Positions 34,476-47,000 of a DNA stretch of 64,000 nt are shown piece by piece. The stretch covers positions 15,131,985 to 15,195,984 of the forward strand of contig CM026433.1 in assembly GCA_014871385.1 (NCBI GenBank), in the 5' to 3' direction. The stretch is from Ceratodon purpureus. Its lineage: Eukaryota; Streptophyta; Bryopsida; Pseudoditrichales; Ditrichaceae. The notes beneath the pieces were generated by a model. The model was not told the DNA's origin. It made no database searches and saw nothing but the letters and a program-made list of their open reading frames with translations. Position numbers and translations under genes: made by a program. The first letter of the stretch is position 1, and every line of letters begins with the position of its first letter.

Positions 34476-37400
34476 GATCTCTGCATGAGGATTTTGCAAT
34501 TGCCCTGAAAACTAGGCCTAAGCCACTGTGGGGATTGCTTTGGCATCAAATTTACCAGCTTGAAGAAAAGGTAGGAGGCGCTTCCAGCTTCCAAAGGAGA
34601 AGCGGGCAGTTTGGTGTGAGGTAGACGTGAGTACGGGATTCATGTATATCTGTCGTGCCTGTGATAGCTTCTACACATTCTGTAGTGTTGTCCAAGATGG
34701 AAGGCAGCTGCACATGTTGGAGTAGAGAAAAATTCTTTGGCTCTTGATTTATCATTGAACTGCCTATTTTTTAGGTGCTATGTGGCCATCGTTTCTAGTA
34801 TCCCTGATTACTCAACTCCTTCAGCTTGGGTTCTTTCTGAACAAAGCATTGTAGAGTGGAAGTGGGCAGGAGGTTATCAGTGAGTGTAATATTTTATTGC
34901 TATGGTAACCAGTCAAACTGGCAAGCCTACATTTTGGATTTTCTGAAACAATACATTCTCTGTCTCATACGACGCTGTGCAGATGCCATGTTGCTCGCTT
35001 AGATCTCATCAGTTTTGCAAACTGAAGTTTTGTAAAGTTTTGTAAATGTCGAACTTTGACTGAGGTAGAAACACCTCAAGGATCCACTTATGTAGCAGCC
35101 TGCACAGGTTCCCAATGTGGTGTCCCATACCAGCAGAGATTTCGCTGATGCATTCAAAACTTATTCCAATTTGTCTCAAACTTGCAGAATGGAACAAGAC
35201 CCATGTTTTATAATTTAAGACCTTAGGGTTTAAAAGATTGTCAATTTTAAAAAGAATTATGTATTTATAAGAAAAAAATCTCAAAGTGAAATGAAAGGTG
35301 TAACAAATGTTTTCAAGCAATCTTTTCAAACTATAATTTTGAATAATATTATTTTTCTTATAAAGGGTAGATATTGTACAAGGAAGTGGTATAATATGTA
35401 AAAATAATATGAAATATAATGAGAATTTGAATTATTACAAAGAAATTAAAAAATGAAATGAATAAAATAAAACAAAATAAAATGACTGAAAAAAGATGGA
35501 AATGTTAGAAGAATGAAGTGGTGAGATAAAGAGTTATGATGATTATTGTGTTGTAGGTTATTCATAATATTAAAATTATGATGAAGGCTACAATTTTTGT
35601 GAAAGAATTAAGTGATTTGGATTTTTGATGAAGAAAATATGGACAATTAAAGTTAGGGTTTTAAAATTATACCTATGGTCACTTATTTGGAATTCTGGCT
35701 CTAAACAAAGAAAAGAAAACTAATGGAAGTTAGTGCTTCTAAATTCAAGTTTGTGAATTGATTTATTTACAGAGGTGAAGGTTAAAACCTTTTCTTGCAT
35801 TTTAGGATAGATCTTTAATACAAACATTCTAGAAAGTAGATGCTAATAACAACATATGATTAATAACATTGTATTTAAATCTTCCACTAGTACTTCATAT
35901 AATTTAGAGATTAGGGTTTTCGGTTTTGATATTTGAATGTACAGTCTCTTGTACCTTTATCATCTCTTTGACCAATAAAGTAAAGCTCAAGCTTGTTAAT
36001 ACAAAACAATCATAGATTTCATGATTGCAAGGTGTTGATTTTGTAGGGTACACTCATATATGTAGAGTGAAGTTCAAGATTCGACATGAGGTGCCTAGAG
36101 CAAGGTGATGACAATTCGCAATTTGCTGCGCAAGTATGAATGTCATGTAGAGCATTGACATCGATGAAGATGAGGACGACATATGGAAGTGACTTGATTG
36201 AAGGAACAATGAACTCTCAAGGTTCAACAAGGTTGACAAGAGTAGGGATAATGAATCAGATTACTAGTTTGAGGGCAACAAACATGAGATTGATTTCATG
36301 AAAGAGAATGTGGAGGGGTGGAAAATGTTTACAGTGCAAGGTGGTGAAACTTCCAGTGTAAATGTCCATGACGGTGAGCTTTCTTCTCGCTGAAAGTAGA
36401 TTAGTGTGCACTACGTCAAGGGTCCCTTCAATCAATGGATGCTGCGGGCCGGGTAGGTGCTGTAGGTATCGACCGGTGAAGCGACAAGTTGCATTGCCTT
36501 AGGGTGCAATGAATCAAAGTGCTGCACTGGTTGATAATGTTGATGGTGCCAACGACATTGATGCAAGGGACAATGACCAACCACAGACATGGAATACTCA
36601 ATGAGAAGAGAGAGGAGGGGGTCCAACTTCTTTTGAATTTGAACTAGAGTAATGTATTGCTTTGTGTTTCCTTGACTGCAAACAAAATAAGCATATCAAT
36701 GAACGGCGCTATGACTATCCATGACATTTGTAGGGCCTTTCTATACGCACACTTGACAGGATAAGTGTTAGCCTGGGTTATTTCATGGAGTTGTATGAGG
36801 TGAGGAGCAGTGAGAACAGGGAAGGGGGTCACAGTAGGTCTTGTAGTAATAGAGGGACTGGTCAGGCCACGGTCATAGGTCGAGGAATTCCAAGGGTTAG
36901 GACTCAGAGACCGTTAGGGTAGTCCATGGGTCCCTGAACCTTAGAGGCGAAGCAGCCCGTGAGACACCAAGGGTTTGGGCTATGGCCGAGACACCATGTT
37001 TGCTAAGCTACCAAAGGAACCAGGGAATCCGAGAGCATGGAGTTAGGAAGGGCGCAAAAGCAGTCTGAGAACCCAAGAGGCAGCTACCGTTACTTAGAGA
37101 TACACAATAGAGCAATAGAACTGCAGGACCAGGCAAGCAAGATGAAGGAGAGCACACAGATTAGAAGGAAAGCACGGAGAGTAGCAAAGGAGAGAATGTA
37201 TTATCCGAGTACCCCAAGGGTTGCCATGAGCATCGAGGCTCAGGCGTATACAAGGTAGAGCAACTGTTCTGTAACCAAGACTCGACTCTAACAAGGAAAA
37301 ATGAAGAGTGTGGATACTACTCTGACTACCCTGTTTATACTTACTAACTGCGACTACTCCTTGCTGTAACTGCTAGTTCCACCGCCCTAGACTGTCCCTG

Positions 37401-38100
37401 CTGTCCACGCTTGTAGCTAGTAACAATAAGCTCTACCTAGGAAGTGAGGGGCGACGCTTGTATTAATGCAAAGGAAGAAGAACAATTGGTGGTCTTGTAA
37501 ATCTCCACCAAAGTTAAATGAAATGAAAGAAATATGACAGCAAGGGCCAGGGGTAGGAAACCAAGGAAACCAACGAAAGCCAGAAACCTGCAGTAGGCAA
37601 CCCAAAGGGTTGGAAATGAAAACTAAAGACAAGACAAAATAAAAAACATCCGGAGCGGAGCCATGTTCGGAGGAGGTCAACAACGTAGCCAACGATCTCT
37701 GAAAGTCATAAACTATTTACACAATTTAACCCAAATCAAAGTCATCTGAAAACAATAACAAAGTTCAAGTATTATACAATAGTAACAAAGTTCAAATTAA
37801 TTTTAGAATAGGTCTTTTTGTTGTCATATTGAAGGAGGCTCTTATCACGCAAGACATGGACACACCATTCACAAATGAAGTACCCAGACTAGGTTAACTA
37901 AGATGATTTTGGAGGAGGCACTTGGTTCTAACAATGTGCTTTGCTCAAGGCTTGGACATCAATCGCGCGATGAGTATGTGTGCAACAAATGTAAACACCT
38001 TCTACAAGATCCTAGGGCTTGTATAAGAAGCATCGGTACCCTCCATGGTGGATCTAGTTCTGCGATAATTTTGGATTGCAAGTTAGTTGGAATGGAGGTT
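34476..38100. other. Intergenic region, partly AT-rich
   Basis: 3' UTR of the transporter, then AT-rich sequence (about 35200-36050) and a mixed region (36050-37850) whose short open frames have no recognisable product. The 36840-37260 part has coding-like composition and could be old transposon debris, but no motif is identifiable. Confidence 0.5.
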
Positions 38101-38119
38101 TGCACCTCTTGGCACCAAG

Positions 38120-39075
38120 TCATTCTACATGAAAGATGATGTTTTAGAAGATGTGTAAGAGGATGTTTAGAAGGATGTTTAAGATGACGTTTTAGACGAT
38201 GTTTGGGAGGATTTTATTGCATAGTTGTCACAGAAAACATTCCAACATCTTGTATACCGTATCTTACAAGACATCCATTGCTATACCTAGACGTCTCTTG
38301 AAGCATGCTCCACTCACCATTCAAACATGCATTGTGACACCGCAAGTGACCATCAAAACATCCCCACGTCTAGTTCTAGACGTTTTATCATACAACTCAC
38401 ATAACATTTAGTGCCCTCACAGAAACATACAGACATCACATTACACAATGTTCAAAATGTTACACAATGTTCAAACTTTCCACAAGATTGTTCAAAATGT
38501 CCACAAGACAGATGGCTGCTTGTAAAGAGTACGTATTTGAGTTGGATATTCATAATATGTGGTCACATCACAAATAAGTTGTCATAATTATATTGTTTGT
38601 GACCTCAAAAAACAAAAACAGTGTGTCAGAGAAATACTTTTATCAACAATAGTGATGTATTATGCACCCACAACTTTAAGTCCCTCCATTGCCATGGTTG
38701 GCTATCGCTACTTCAATATGGTCATCCACATGTCCAACGCTACATGTTCAACGAGCCAACAATGCATGCAATTCAACTAAGGATTCAGGAAAAAAAAAGG
38801 AAATTGCTTTAATCCATGTTGGTGGGACGACCTATATATGCATGGTTTACTTCCCAACATCCATAAACTGTTAGCCCTAATTACAACACTATGTGAATGT
38901 TCAAACATGCCCGACAAAGTGCAATACGAGCTGCATCATGTGACAATACGTCTTTTGGGATGTTCTAGCACATATCTTAGACGCTCATAGAAATGTCAAC
39001 GCGTTTGACCAGACGTCTTGGAAAAGGTCTTCTAAATTTTCCGTATTGTTCATACGTCCTGACTCCTGCACTTAG
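38120..39075 (+). repeat. Dispersed ~1-kb repeat, copy 1
   Basis: This segment matches, in reverse orientation, the segment at about 56690-57560. Shared features are an initial array of 'gaggatgttt' words, a middle part that translates in both as VTSQISC.NYIVCDLK, and a final part sharing long words such as aacatccataaa.tgttag and ttgttcatac. Identity by eye is roughly three quarters. Subterminal short-word arrays are typical of CACTA-type DNA transposons, but no transposase is present. Confidence 0.6.
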
Positions 39076-39533
39076 CACACTTGAATTTCTTTTCAGAAAT
39101 TTTTCCTCAATGCTACATTTAGTGCACAAGAAACCAACATCATGGTAAATAAAAAGTTAGACCTTATATAGTGCATAAATTGGTCACCAAGTATAGTCAA
39201 ACTCTACTAATCCTATTTAGATAAAAAATAACAATTTTATCTACATAAAATTCTACAATCATCCAATCCACAGACTCAAATTTGTTGAAGTTTCTATGCA
39301 TCACCTTTTGGTAGGCTTAGGCAAGATATCACGCTTAGAATGCAAAGAAATCTTTTTCTTTTGTTCCTTCATTCTTTGCTTCAAAAATGGCAGATTTGAG
39401 TTTTTTTCTGGGGGTGTGAAATGGTCAATGAATTTTAGGGATTTAATTACCTTCAACACAATATACACCCTTGGTGCCAACATGGTGGGACCAAGGCAAA
39501 ATAAGAAAACCTGCATACTAATCCATTTCTACC

Positions 39534-42500
39534 TTATACTAATTCCTTCCCATCAACTGCCAATCGTATTTGCTGCAGCCTTTCACAAATGGTAGAGAAG
39601 GTGGGCCTTTTCGCCGGGTCTGCAGCCCAACACTCCTCTATCAGACGCCTCAAGCTTATATCTAGATCAGAAGGCAGCGCCGGCCTCAACCCTTCAATGA
39701 CCTTCAACCTTACTACTTCAAGGCCCTCCTCCCTAACATGGTCCTGCATTGGAACTTTTCCTGTGACGACCTCGTAGCATGTCATGGCAAAACTATAGAC
39801 ATCTGCTGCATTCAGGTCGGAAAATCCTACACCTGGCGCATCTTTAATCCCCGGACGCTTCCATGCAGAAACTTCCGGTGCCATCCAGAAACCAGTGCCC
39901 ACGCCTAACCTTGAACGTTTCTTATCAACGAGCTGCGCCACACCAAAGTCGGCGATCTTAACATCCAAGCACCCGAGAAGATCAGGAACCAAGACATTGG
40001 TTGCCTTCAAGTCTCGATGAGCCACGCCCCTTGAATGTAAATATAACATACCGACTGCGATTCTATTACTGATGTGCAAAACTTCATGGATGTCAAAAGG
40101 CCCATCACGGAATAGCAGTGGCCGTAATTGTTCAGCACTCGCCACTGACCCAACTTTGTTCTGTGACCTCCACGAATTCAGGGGACGCTTTAGTTCCTGA
40201 GCACTAATTATCGATCCCACTGTCTTGCTCATTTTGAGCGCCTCACGCGAAGAAGAAACAATTACTGACCCTACTGTCTTCTTCAATTTGCGAGACTCAC
40301 TCAAATAACGAGCCATCACTGATGTCATGTTCAATTTACGCAACTCACTGTGCTGTACCAAATTGTGAACACTCATCACCGCGCCTTCTGTCTTGTTCCA
40401 GGAGTCGAGTGTCTTCACCCCCTCATGAAGTATTGGTTTTGGCTCTGCGTTCCTTATTCGCACTTTCCGCATGCGGTAGCCAATGAGGCATCGCAAATCG
40501 TAACCCATAAGTTCCATCACAATCGAGCACTGACGATCTGTGTGAACTGCCAAGCCAATCAGTTGCACAATACAAGGATGGCGAAGTTTAACCAAGAGAT
40601 TCACTTCTGCCTGCATTTCACTTGGTGAAGAGCTCGGGAATTCCTTCACGGCGAAATTGCAACCTAACCATGTTGCCTCGTAGACCTTCGCAAAGGAGCC
40701 CTCTCCAATGAGGCGCACTTTTTTCAGGCTCGCGGGGTCAACTCTCACAAACTCGGGTAACCTAACGGCATTGGCAGCCCCCGGATCACTGTCCACTTGA
40801 ATTCCGTCATCAACATTGATCTGCCTTAATATGCTTGCCGGCCGAGTAGCATTCATTTCTTCACTATCTGCAAACCGGCCCAAGATCTTCCGATCCCACC
40901 TTATAAGACGCTGCAGTTTTTGGCAAATGCTGGAGAAGGTGGGCCTCTCCTCAGGCTTTCCGCTCCAACACTCCTCGATGAGCAGTTTCAGGTCTGAATT
41001 TAGATCAGAGGGCAGCGTCGGTCGAAGCCCTTCAACCACTTTCAGTCTCAATTCTGAGGGAGTTAACTCCTTGATTTCGTCTTCCAGCGGCACCCCTCCC
41101 GTCACAACCTCGTAGCATGTCATGGCAAAACTATAGACATCTGCTGCCTTCAGGTCGCAGCTCAGTGACTGATGATCTCCAACAGCGTCACTCCCGCCAG
41201 CTGATGGTCGAGGAAAGATTTCAGGTGCCCGCCAGAAGGTAGTGCCCACACCTAGCGAAGGTTTTTGACTCCCGGAAGAATCAATGAGCTGCGACACACC
41301 GAAGTCTGTAATCTTCACATCAATATTAGAGCCAGCTGAATGCTCAGGAACCAGGACATTGTCCGCCTTCAAGTCCCTGTGTATCACATCCCTGGAGTGC
41401 AGATATCTCATACCCAAAGCAATTTTGGTGATGATGAACACAGCTTCACGGAACTCGAAGGGCACCACATCGACTGGCTCTATCTGACCTGACTTCCTTT
41501 TTCGCTTCTGGGAGTCTATTAGGTTTCGCAAACTACAACCCATGAATTCCATCACAATCGAGCACTGACGATCTGAGTGGACTGCTAAGCCCATCAGTCG
41601 CACAATGGAAGGATGACGAAGCTCAACCAAGAACTTCACTTCTCTCTGTAAATCAATCGGTGAGACAGACATGAAAGTCTTCACCGCGTATTTGCAACCT
41701 AACCATGTTGCCTCGTAGACCTTCGCAAAGGTGCCCTCTCCAATGAGGCGCACTTTTTTCAGGTTCGCGGGATCGATTCTCACAAACTCGGGTAACCGAA
41801 CGGCATTGGCAGCCCCCGGATCACTGTCCACTTGGATTCCATCTTCAACATCGATCTGCCCCCATGTGCTTGCAGGAGTAGCATTCTTTTCTTCTCTATC
41901 TGCAATCAGGCTCAAGAACTTCGGAATCCACCTTATAAGACGCTGCACATAATCTTTCCCAGAGGACTTGGTCGTAACGGCAAGCTGTGAAGATCTGGCA
42001 TCGTTCAGCAAGTGGCAGATCACCTCGAACGTTGGCCGTTTGTTTGGGTCACGCTCCCAACAAGATTCTATCAGTCCTCTCAATTTAGGATCCAACTCGT
42101 CAGGCAGTTCCTGCTTGAGATCCCCTTTCTCAATCCGACTCTTCAACTCATCGTCAAATATATCTTGGAAGGGTAGTTTTCCGGTCACGACCTCATAACA
42201 GACCATTCCAAAACCATAGACATCGGTCTTCTTCAACAACTCATGTGTAGGCTCAACCTCACCGTACTTCTGAACCTCAGGTGCAGTCCATCGCGGCCGC
42301 CTCCTCTTACTTCTTTCCCTGAACAACACAGGATCCCAAATTCCAAGTTTCTGGGAGCTTCGGAGGTCAGAAATTTTGACATCAATATAGCCGCCAATCT
42401 GCTTGACGAGAATGTTGGAGCACTTGAGCTCTCCATGCACGTATTGTTGCTCATGCAAGTAATACATGCCTTTCGCTATTTGGGTTATGATATCCAGCTC

Positions 42501-44000
42501 TTGGACCCGTGTGAAGGGGCGTTTTCCTTGAGGTGAGCGCTGATTCATGAAGTGCCGCAGATCAGTATCCATCAGTTCCATCAGGATTAAGCATTGCTTT
42601 TCATCTTGCGCAAACCCCATAAGCTGCACGACATGAGGGTGGTGGAGTTCCATGAGAGAGCAAACCTCTTTCAACAGCTCACTCTTGTTCCAAACCCTAT
42701 CAACAGACTTGAAAATCTTGAGAGCACATTTGCAACCGAGCCAGCTACCATAATGCACAAGGGCCCAACCGTAAGTATCAATATTTGACTCATGCCTGCT
42801 CTTTCTCTCCGGCTCCCATACAGGACCCATAATCTCCACACTGGCGATATCAATCTCTAGGTAGGCTGGCAAGTTACTTAGCTCTTGGATAATTTCCTCC
42901 AACTTACTTTGCTCTTGCAGGATAATTTCCTGCAACCTATTGCGAATATAAGAGAAGGTGGGCCTGCGTTCGGGATTACTATCCCAGCATGACGATATTA
43001 GAGATTTCAATGTTTCCGGACATTCAGAAGGCAGTTTCGGCCTTAAGCCACAACTTGATATCTGCCTCCGAAGTTTAGTCGGGCCCAATTTGGCATCCCA
43101 CATTTGTCCACCAAGAATACATGCGCAAGTCAAAGCGAAGCTATAACTGTCGGCCTTTGTTATCAAGATTTCCGGGCAATCATCGATGTTTGCTGTAATA
43201 GACGCACCTGTATCTGATCCTGTCGGCGATTCTGTCCACAGATAGTCCAAGTCTTCACTGTGAGAACAAAAATAATCTTCAAACAATTCTGGTGCGCTCC
43301 ATTCAATCATCCGAAAGCAGAGAGCGCGCTGCGAAATTAAAGTTGACCTCCTCTTGGTCTCGACGAGACCAAAATCAGCCACCTTCACCAACAACCGACC
43401 TTTCTTTCCAGGAACAATCAAAACGTTGTTTGGCTTCAGATCACCATGGGTGACACCGTTATCATGCAGGTACTCCACACCAACGGCAATCTGCAACGCA
43501 ATGTCCATAGCTTCATGCAGTTGGAATATGGCCAAATTACTAGTACCAACCCCTGGTTGGTTAGCCTTCCCCTTCTGCGCCTCCTTTTTCCTTCGCATGA
43601 TGCTCGAAAGATCATCTCTCACATATTCCATAACGAGAGAACAACTTCTTTTGTCAACTGTCCAACCCAAGGTCTTCACAACATTTGGATGATTACTAAC
43701 TTCAAATAAACGAATAACTTCTCTTTCAAAGATATCACCCTTTACTCCTGGAAAGTCTTTTCGTGCAAGCTTCACAGTGCTATCCTGTGAGCGTGACCAA
43801 GTTGTCTCATAGAATATTCCAGAGCAACCTTGTCCTAAGAAATGTCCTGTTGCCAAATCCTTTGACTTCATTCTGCCCTTGTGGCTAGCACCATCTCGAA
43901 CCCACTGCATCAAATATCCAAGTGAAGACGTCATTGAGTAGTAGAAAATGCCAGAACATTCAACAGGATCCCTGCTCGAAACAACAGTCATATTCTCCAT
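39534..44000 (-). CDS. Four-kinase-domain protein (tandem kinase protein, 1488 residues, single exon)
   Basis: One uninterrupted frame from ATG at 44000. Domain 1 (about 50-360): glycine loop GQGCSG at 56, HGDLKPNN 185-192, DFG 209-211. Domain 2 (about 388-680): no glycine loop, HGELK 522-526 and DLR at 545 in place of DFG, so probably a pseudokinase. Domain 3 (about 745-1075): GEGTFAKVYEATW at 754, HRDLKADN at 874, DFG at 899. Domain 4 (about 1090-1480): GEGSFAKVYEATW at 1099, HRDLKATN at 1328, DFG at 1351, with an insertion of about 130 residues before helix E. Each domain ends with a C..RPTF motif. No signal peptide or membrane helix is seen. The domains resemble TKL-type kinases. Cereal tandem kinase proteins with two or more domains confer rust resistance; a similar immune role here is inference. 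It is transcribed away from the kinase gene at 47021. Confidence 0.92.
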   Translation of the reverse strand: MENMTVVSSRDPVECSGIFYYSMTSSLGYLMQWVRDGASHKGRMKSKDLATGHFLGQGCSGIFYETTWSRSQDSTVKLARKDFPGVKGDIFEREVIRLFEVSNHPNVVKTLGWTVDKRSCSLVMEYVRDDLSSIMRRKKEAQKGKANQPGVGTSNLAIFQLHEAMDIALQIAVGVEYLHDNGVTHGDLKPNNVLIVPGKKGRLLVKVADFGLVETKRRSTLISQRALCFRMIEWSAPELFEDYFCSHSEDLDYLWTESPTGSDTGASITANIDDCPEILITKADSYSFALTCACILGGQMWDAKLGPTKLRRQISSCGLRPKLPSECPETLKSLISSCWDSNPERRPTFSYIRNRLQEIILQEQSKLEEIIQELSNLPAYLEIDIASVEIMGPVWEPERKSRHESNIDTYGWALVHYGSWLGCKCALKIFKSVDRVWNKSELLKEVCSLMELHHPHVVQLMGFAQDEKQCLILMELMDTDLRHFMNQRSPQGKRPFTRVQELDIITQIAKGMYYLHEQQYVHGELKCSNILVKQIGGYIDVKISDLRSSQKLGIWDPVLFRERSKRRRPRWTAPEVQKYGEVEPTHELLKKTDVYGFGMVCYEVVTGKLPFQDIFDDELKSRIEKGDLKQELPDELDPKLRGLIESCWERDPNKRPTFEVICHLLNDARSSQLAVTTKSSGKDYVQRLIRWIPKFLSLIADREEKNATPASTWGQIDVEDGIQVDSDPGAANAVRLPEFVRIDPANLKKVRLIGEGTFAKVYEATWLGCKYAVKTFMSVSPIDLQREVKFLVELRHPSIVRLMGLAVHSDRQCSIVMEFMGCSLRNLIDSQKRKRKSGQIEPVDVVPFEFREAVFIITKIALGMRYLHSRDVIHRDLKADNVLVPEHSAGSNIDVKITDFGVSQLIDSSGSQKPSLGVGTTFWRAPEIFPRPSAGGSDAVGDHQSLSCDLKAADVYSFAMTCYEVVTGGVPLEDEIKELTPSELRLKVVEGLRPTLPSDLNSDLKLLIEECWSGKPEERPTFSSICQKLQRLIRWDRKILGRFADSEEMNATRPASILRQINVDDGIQVDSDPGAANAVRLPEFVRVDPASLKKVRLIGEGSFAKVYEATWLGCNFAVKEFPSSSPSEMQAEVNLLVKLRHPCIVQLIGLAVHTDRQCSIVMELMGYDLRCLIGYRMRKVRIRNAEPKPILHEGVKTLDSWNKTEGAVMSVHNLVQHSELRKLNMTSVMARYLSESRKLKKTVGSVIVSSSREALKMSKTVGSIISAQELKRPLNSWRSQNKVGSVASAEQLRPLLFRDGPFDIHEVLHISNRIAVGMLYLHSRGVAHRDLKATNVLVPDLLGCLDVKIADFGVAQLVDKKRSRLGVGTGFWMAPEVSAWKRPGIKDAPGVGFSDLNAADVYSFAMTCYEVVTGKVPMQDHVREEGLEVVRLKVIEGLRPALPSDLDISLRRLIEECWAADPAKRPTFSTICERLQQIRLAVDGKELV

Positions 44001-47000
44001 TTGAAACCCTCAAAATAGAAGAAAACTGACGCTAAATCCAAGCGACTATGAGTTCCCTTCTCGAGCTGAAAATTACACCATGAGTTATCCAGAGGGAAAG
44101 TCTAGCTTCAAACTGTAAGGAAAGAGCTCAAACAACGGGATTGGTTACAAGAACGGCAGGCCTAGACAAAAAATCTTCAAATGTTAAAATGATGTACGAC
44201 TCACATACGAAGAGCAAACCTAAGCTTTACGGACAACATGATCAATAAACTGAGTGCAACTAGCCATCAAAGTGAGGTAATGCAAGTATAAGTTAAGAGA
44301 TCTTTCAGTGCTCATGAAATCTTTGTAGAGGAACACCTACATAAATTTTTTAAGCTGAAGACACTGTCGGGACATGTTCCTTACTCGTGAGGAAGTTTCA
44401 CTTACCAGGAAGATTTTATAAAATAAGACGACGAAATTGTGAAGGAAACTAAAGAAGTGCACGAACAGAGACAGTGGCCTTCGATCGTCCACTGCCTCTA
44501 CAGCTTCTTCACTCGGATCCATGGCTAGCAGTTAAGGTTTGCTGCAAGGACAACCATAAGAGAAAGCTTCAGAAGATTGGAGCCCATATGCTGCATTTCC
44601 TAGTTTGGCCACTCGCTGGTTCTAGGGTATCCGTGAAACTAGGTGCCATATTCTGATTTGTTACAAGATCACTATACTCGTGACGAGCGTCTGACTCGAT
44701 TCGATTCGCTTCAAGAAAAACAAAAAGTTGCACAAATAGTTCAAACATCTAGAAGAATCAATTTTGCCATGATCAGGGTTCAATAGATAGACATCACCTT
44801 GTTCAACCATATCTACAGGCTGTAAGATGCGAATCGCAGAAGAGTGCAAGAATTCCAACTAAAGAACAGCGGATTAGAATCAACTGCAGTGGATCGATGA
44901 GCTGAGCGAAGACGTGCACTCGAATCGGGGCGTTTGGGGGAGGTGTACAGAAGCTAGCGCGAGAGGGCGCGTTGGCACGGAGAAAGTAGGAAGCTTGGCA
45001 CTCTAGTAATCAAGGCACCTAATTAATAACCGAACTGTTGAACTAACGACCACTGTATCATTGCGCAATCGAGCACAGTGAGATCATCCTCGTGGACTCT
45101 AGCGCACTGTACAGAACAGTAACTCTAAGAACATCTAATTTTATTTGGCACTTGTTGGGGACATGTTAGTCAGTGGAGAAGCTTGGACGACAACTTAAGT
45201 TAGTCCGAGAAGGTTTGCAAGGGGGCAATCGGGCCGGTGAGAGTCACTGTCCTACTCCTTTAGTGTTTTCTAGAGAGCAATATTGCAGTAGAAAACAAAC
45301 TCGGATCATAGAGCCGATGGAGAATTGGAACTCGGTCTATGCAGGATTCAGGAAGACAGTTTGTGCAGCTCAAGTTCATTTTCTACACAAGTATTGTTTA
45401 GCCCTAATTGTTTTGGGGGATCTGATGGTACACAAGTTTAACGGCTCACTGCCTGGAGTTGCTGGTTCACGTGCTCTTTTGTCAGATCTTTGCACTTGGT
45501 TGTTACTTAGGTTCTTCTTCGAAGGAGAGTTGGGGGTTGATGAGACGATTCTATGATGTAGACCATTTCTGTGCAGAAGTTACTGCTTCAAGGGTTCTCC
45601 AGGACTTTCGGCATGCTGGCCCAGTGCCCTGGTAAATCATCAGATCACCACTTGTTGAAATTTGTTTAATCAGGAGTGTGTCGTTTGTAACCATATTTCT
45701 TGTGTACCTAAGTCTGTTCAGAGCTCTAACATTGGTGATCTGCGCTCACCGTGGCACGCAGTGTCCTGTGGTCATGGCCTAGAGCTCCATTAATTAGTCA
45801 GACTGTAAATTTTTGGGTGCAACTTCAAAATTCTACTGTTAAGACTTAATCAAGGGGTGTTATGCAAAAAATTAAGGACGTTCAAAATTACCTTCTCTAA
45901 ATTAATCCCTTTATCTTGGTCAGTCGCCATGGGTACGTGGTTTCTGAGAGGAGCCAGGGCACCGGGGATGATTTGCCATCCTATCTGACCATGATCCAGC
46001 CGTTGTAGAAATCTTCGTTGGATATTTGTGGGTACATTGCTGAAAGTGTTTAACTTAGTTGGTGTTGTAGTTAGCAGTCGTGGCGTTAGTTTATCGGATT
46101 TGAGCGCTTTCGCAATCCGTTGTTGGAGAAATTTCAAGAGAATTTAAGACTGAACTTATTCCCCAGCTGACCGTTACTTTATGACCACTGATGTATTCCT
46201 CCATACCTAGAATTGAGGACGGTGATTTCGAACTTCTTGTCATTCTTTCTCCACCTGAGAAACATGACTTTGAATTTCCCATAGTTATGCTTGGTTAACA
46301 AACTTTTCCAAAGAGCTATGGAACAGTCAAACATGCAAGATCATTCTTGATCTTTGAAGGGCTTACCTAAAATCTTCTGAGCAGAGGGTCAGTGCTCAAC
46401 GAATTTGATGGTGGCTTAATTTTCCTGTGTTGGTAGGATGAACCAAAAGGTCAATTCTGCTTCAGCGTGCAAACTGACGATCCTAACCTTTCTTACTAGC
46501 ATTTTAAAGTTTTAGATGGACTCTTTGCTGACTTTGACGATTGTCTGACACTACGGTGTCAAGATTTCATTCTCTGAAACTACCCACTCCAGATTGATCC
46601 TTTAACAGAACTTTGAAGTTACCAACCTTTAGATATTGTCTGTTTCATTAGTGATCTAAGGATTACCAGTTTGCTACCATAAAACTTGGACTGAGTATTC
46701 TTAGGGCTTCAAATTTCACAGTTTTACATAGTCCTAAATTTCTGATTTGTTACTCACCTCTTTCATAATCGGCATGCAGCTTGCTCTATGTTTCACGCAA
46801 CATCACTCTGAATCTGCGAGGTAGAAGTCGTCGACGCGTGGACCGCAGCTTGAGATTCACGTCGCTGACATTACAAATCCGTAAGTCTCTCGTCTCAGCA
46901 TTTCGGTTTCATTTTGCTCTCTCAATTACTGTGCGACCGCAGCTTGCATTTCTTGAAATATCTCCTCGCCATATTCTAAAGCAATTTTTTTTATCATGCA

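Noticed and set aside
37037-37258. Charged 73-residue frame in the gene-poor region
   Set aside because: No start context, splice continuation or recognisable motif. At most old transposon debris.
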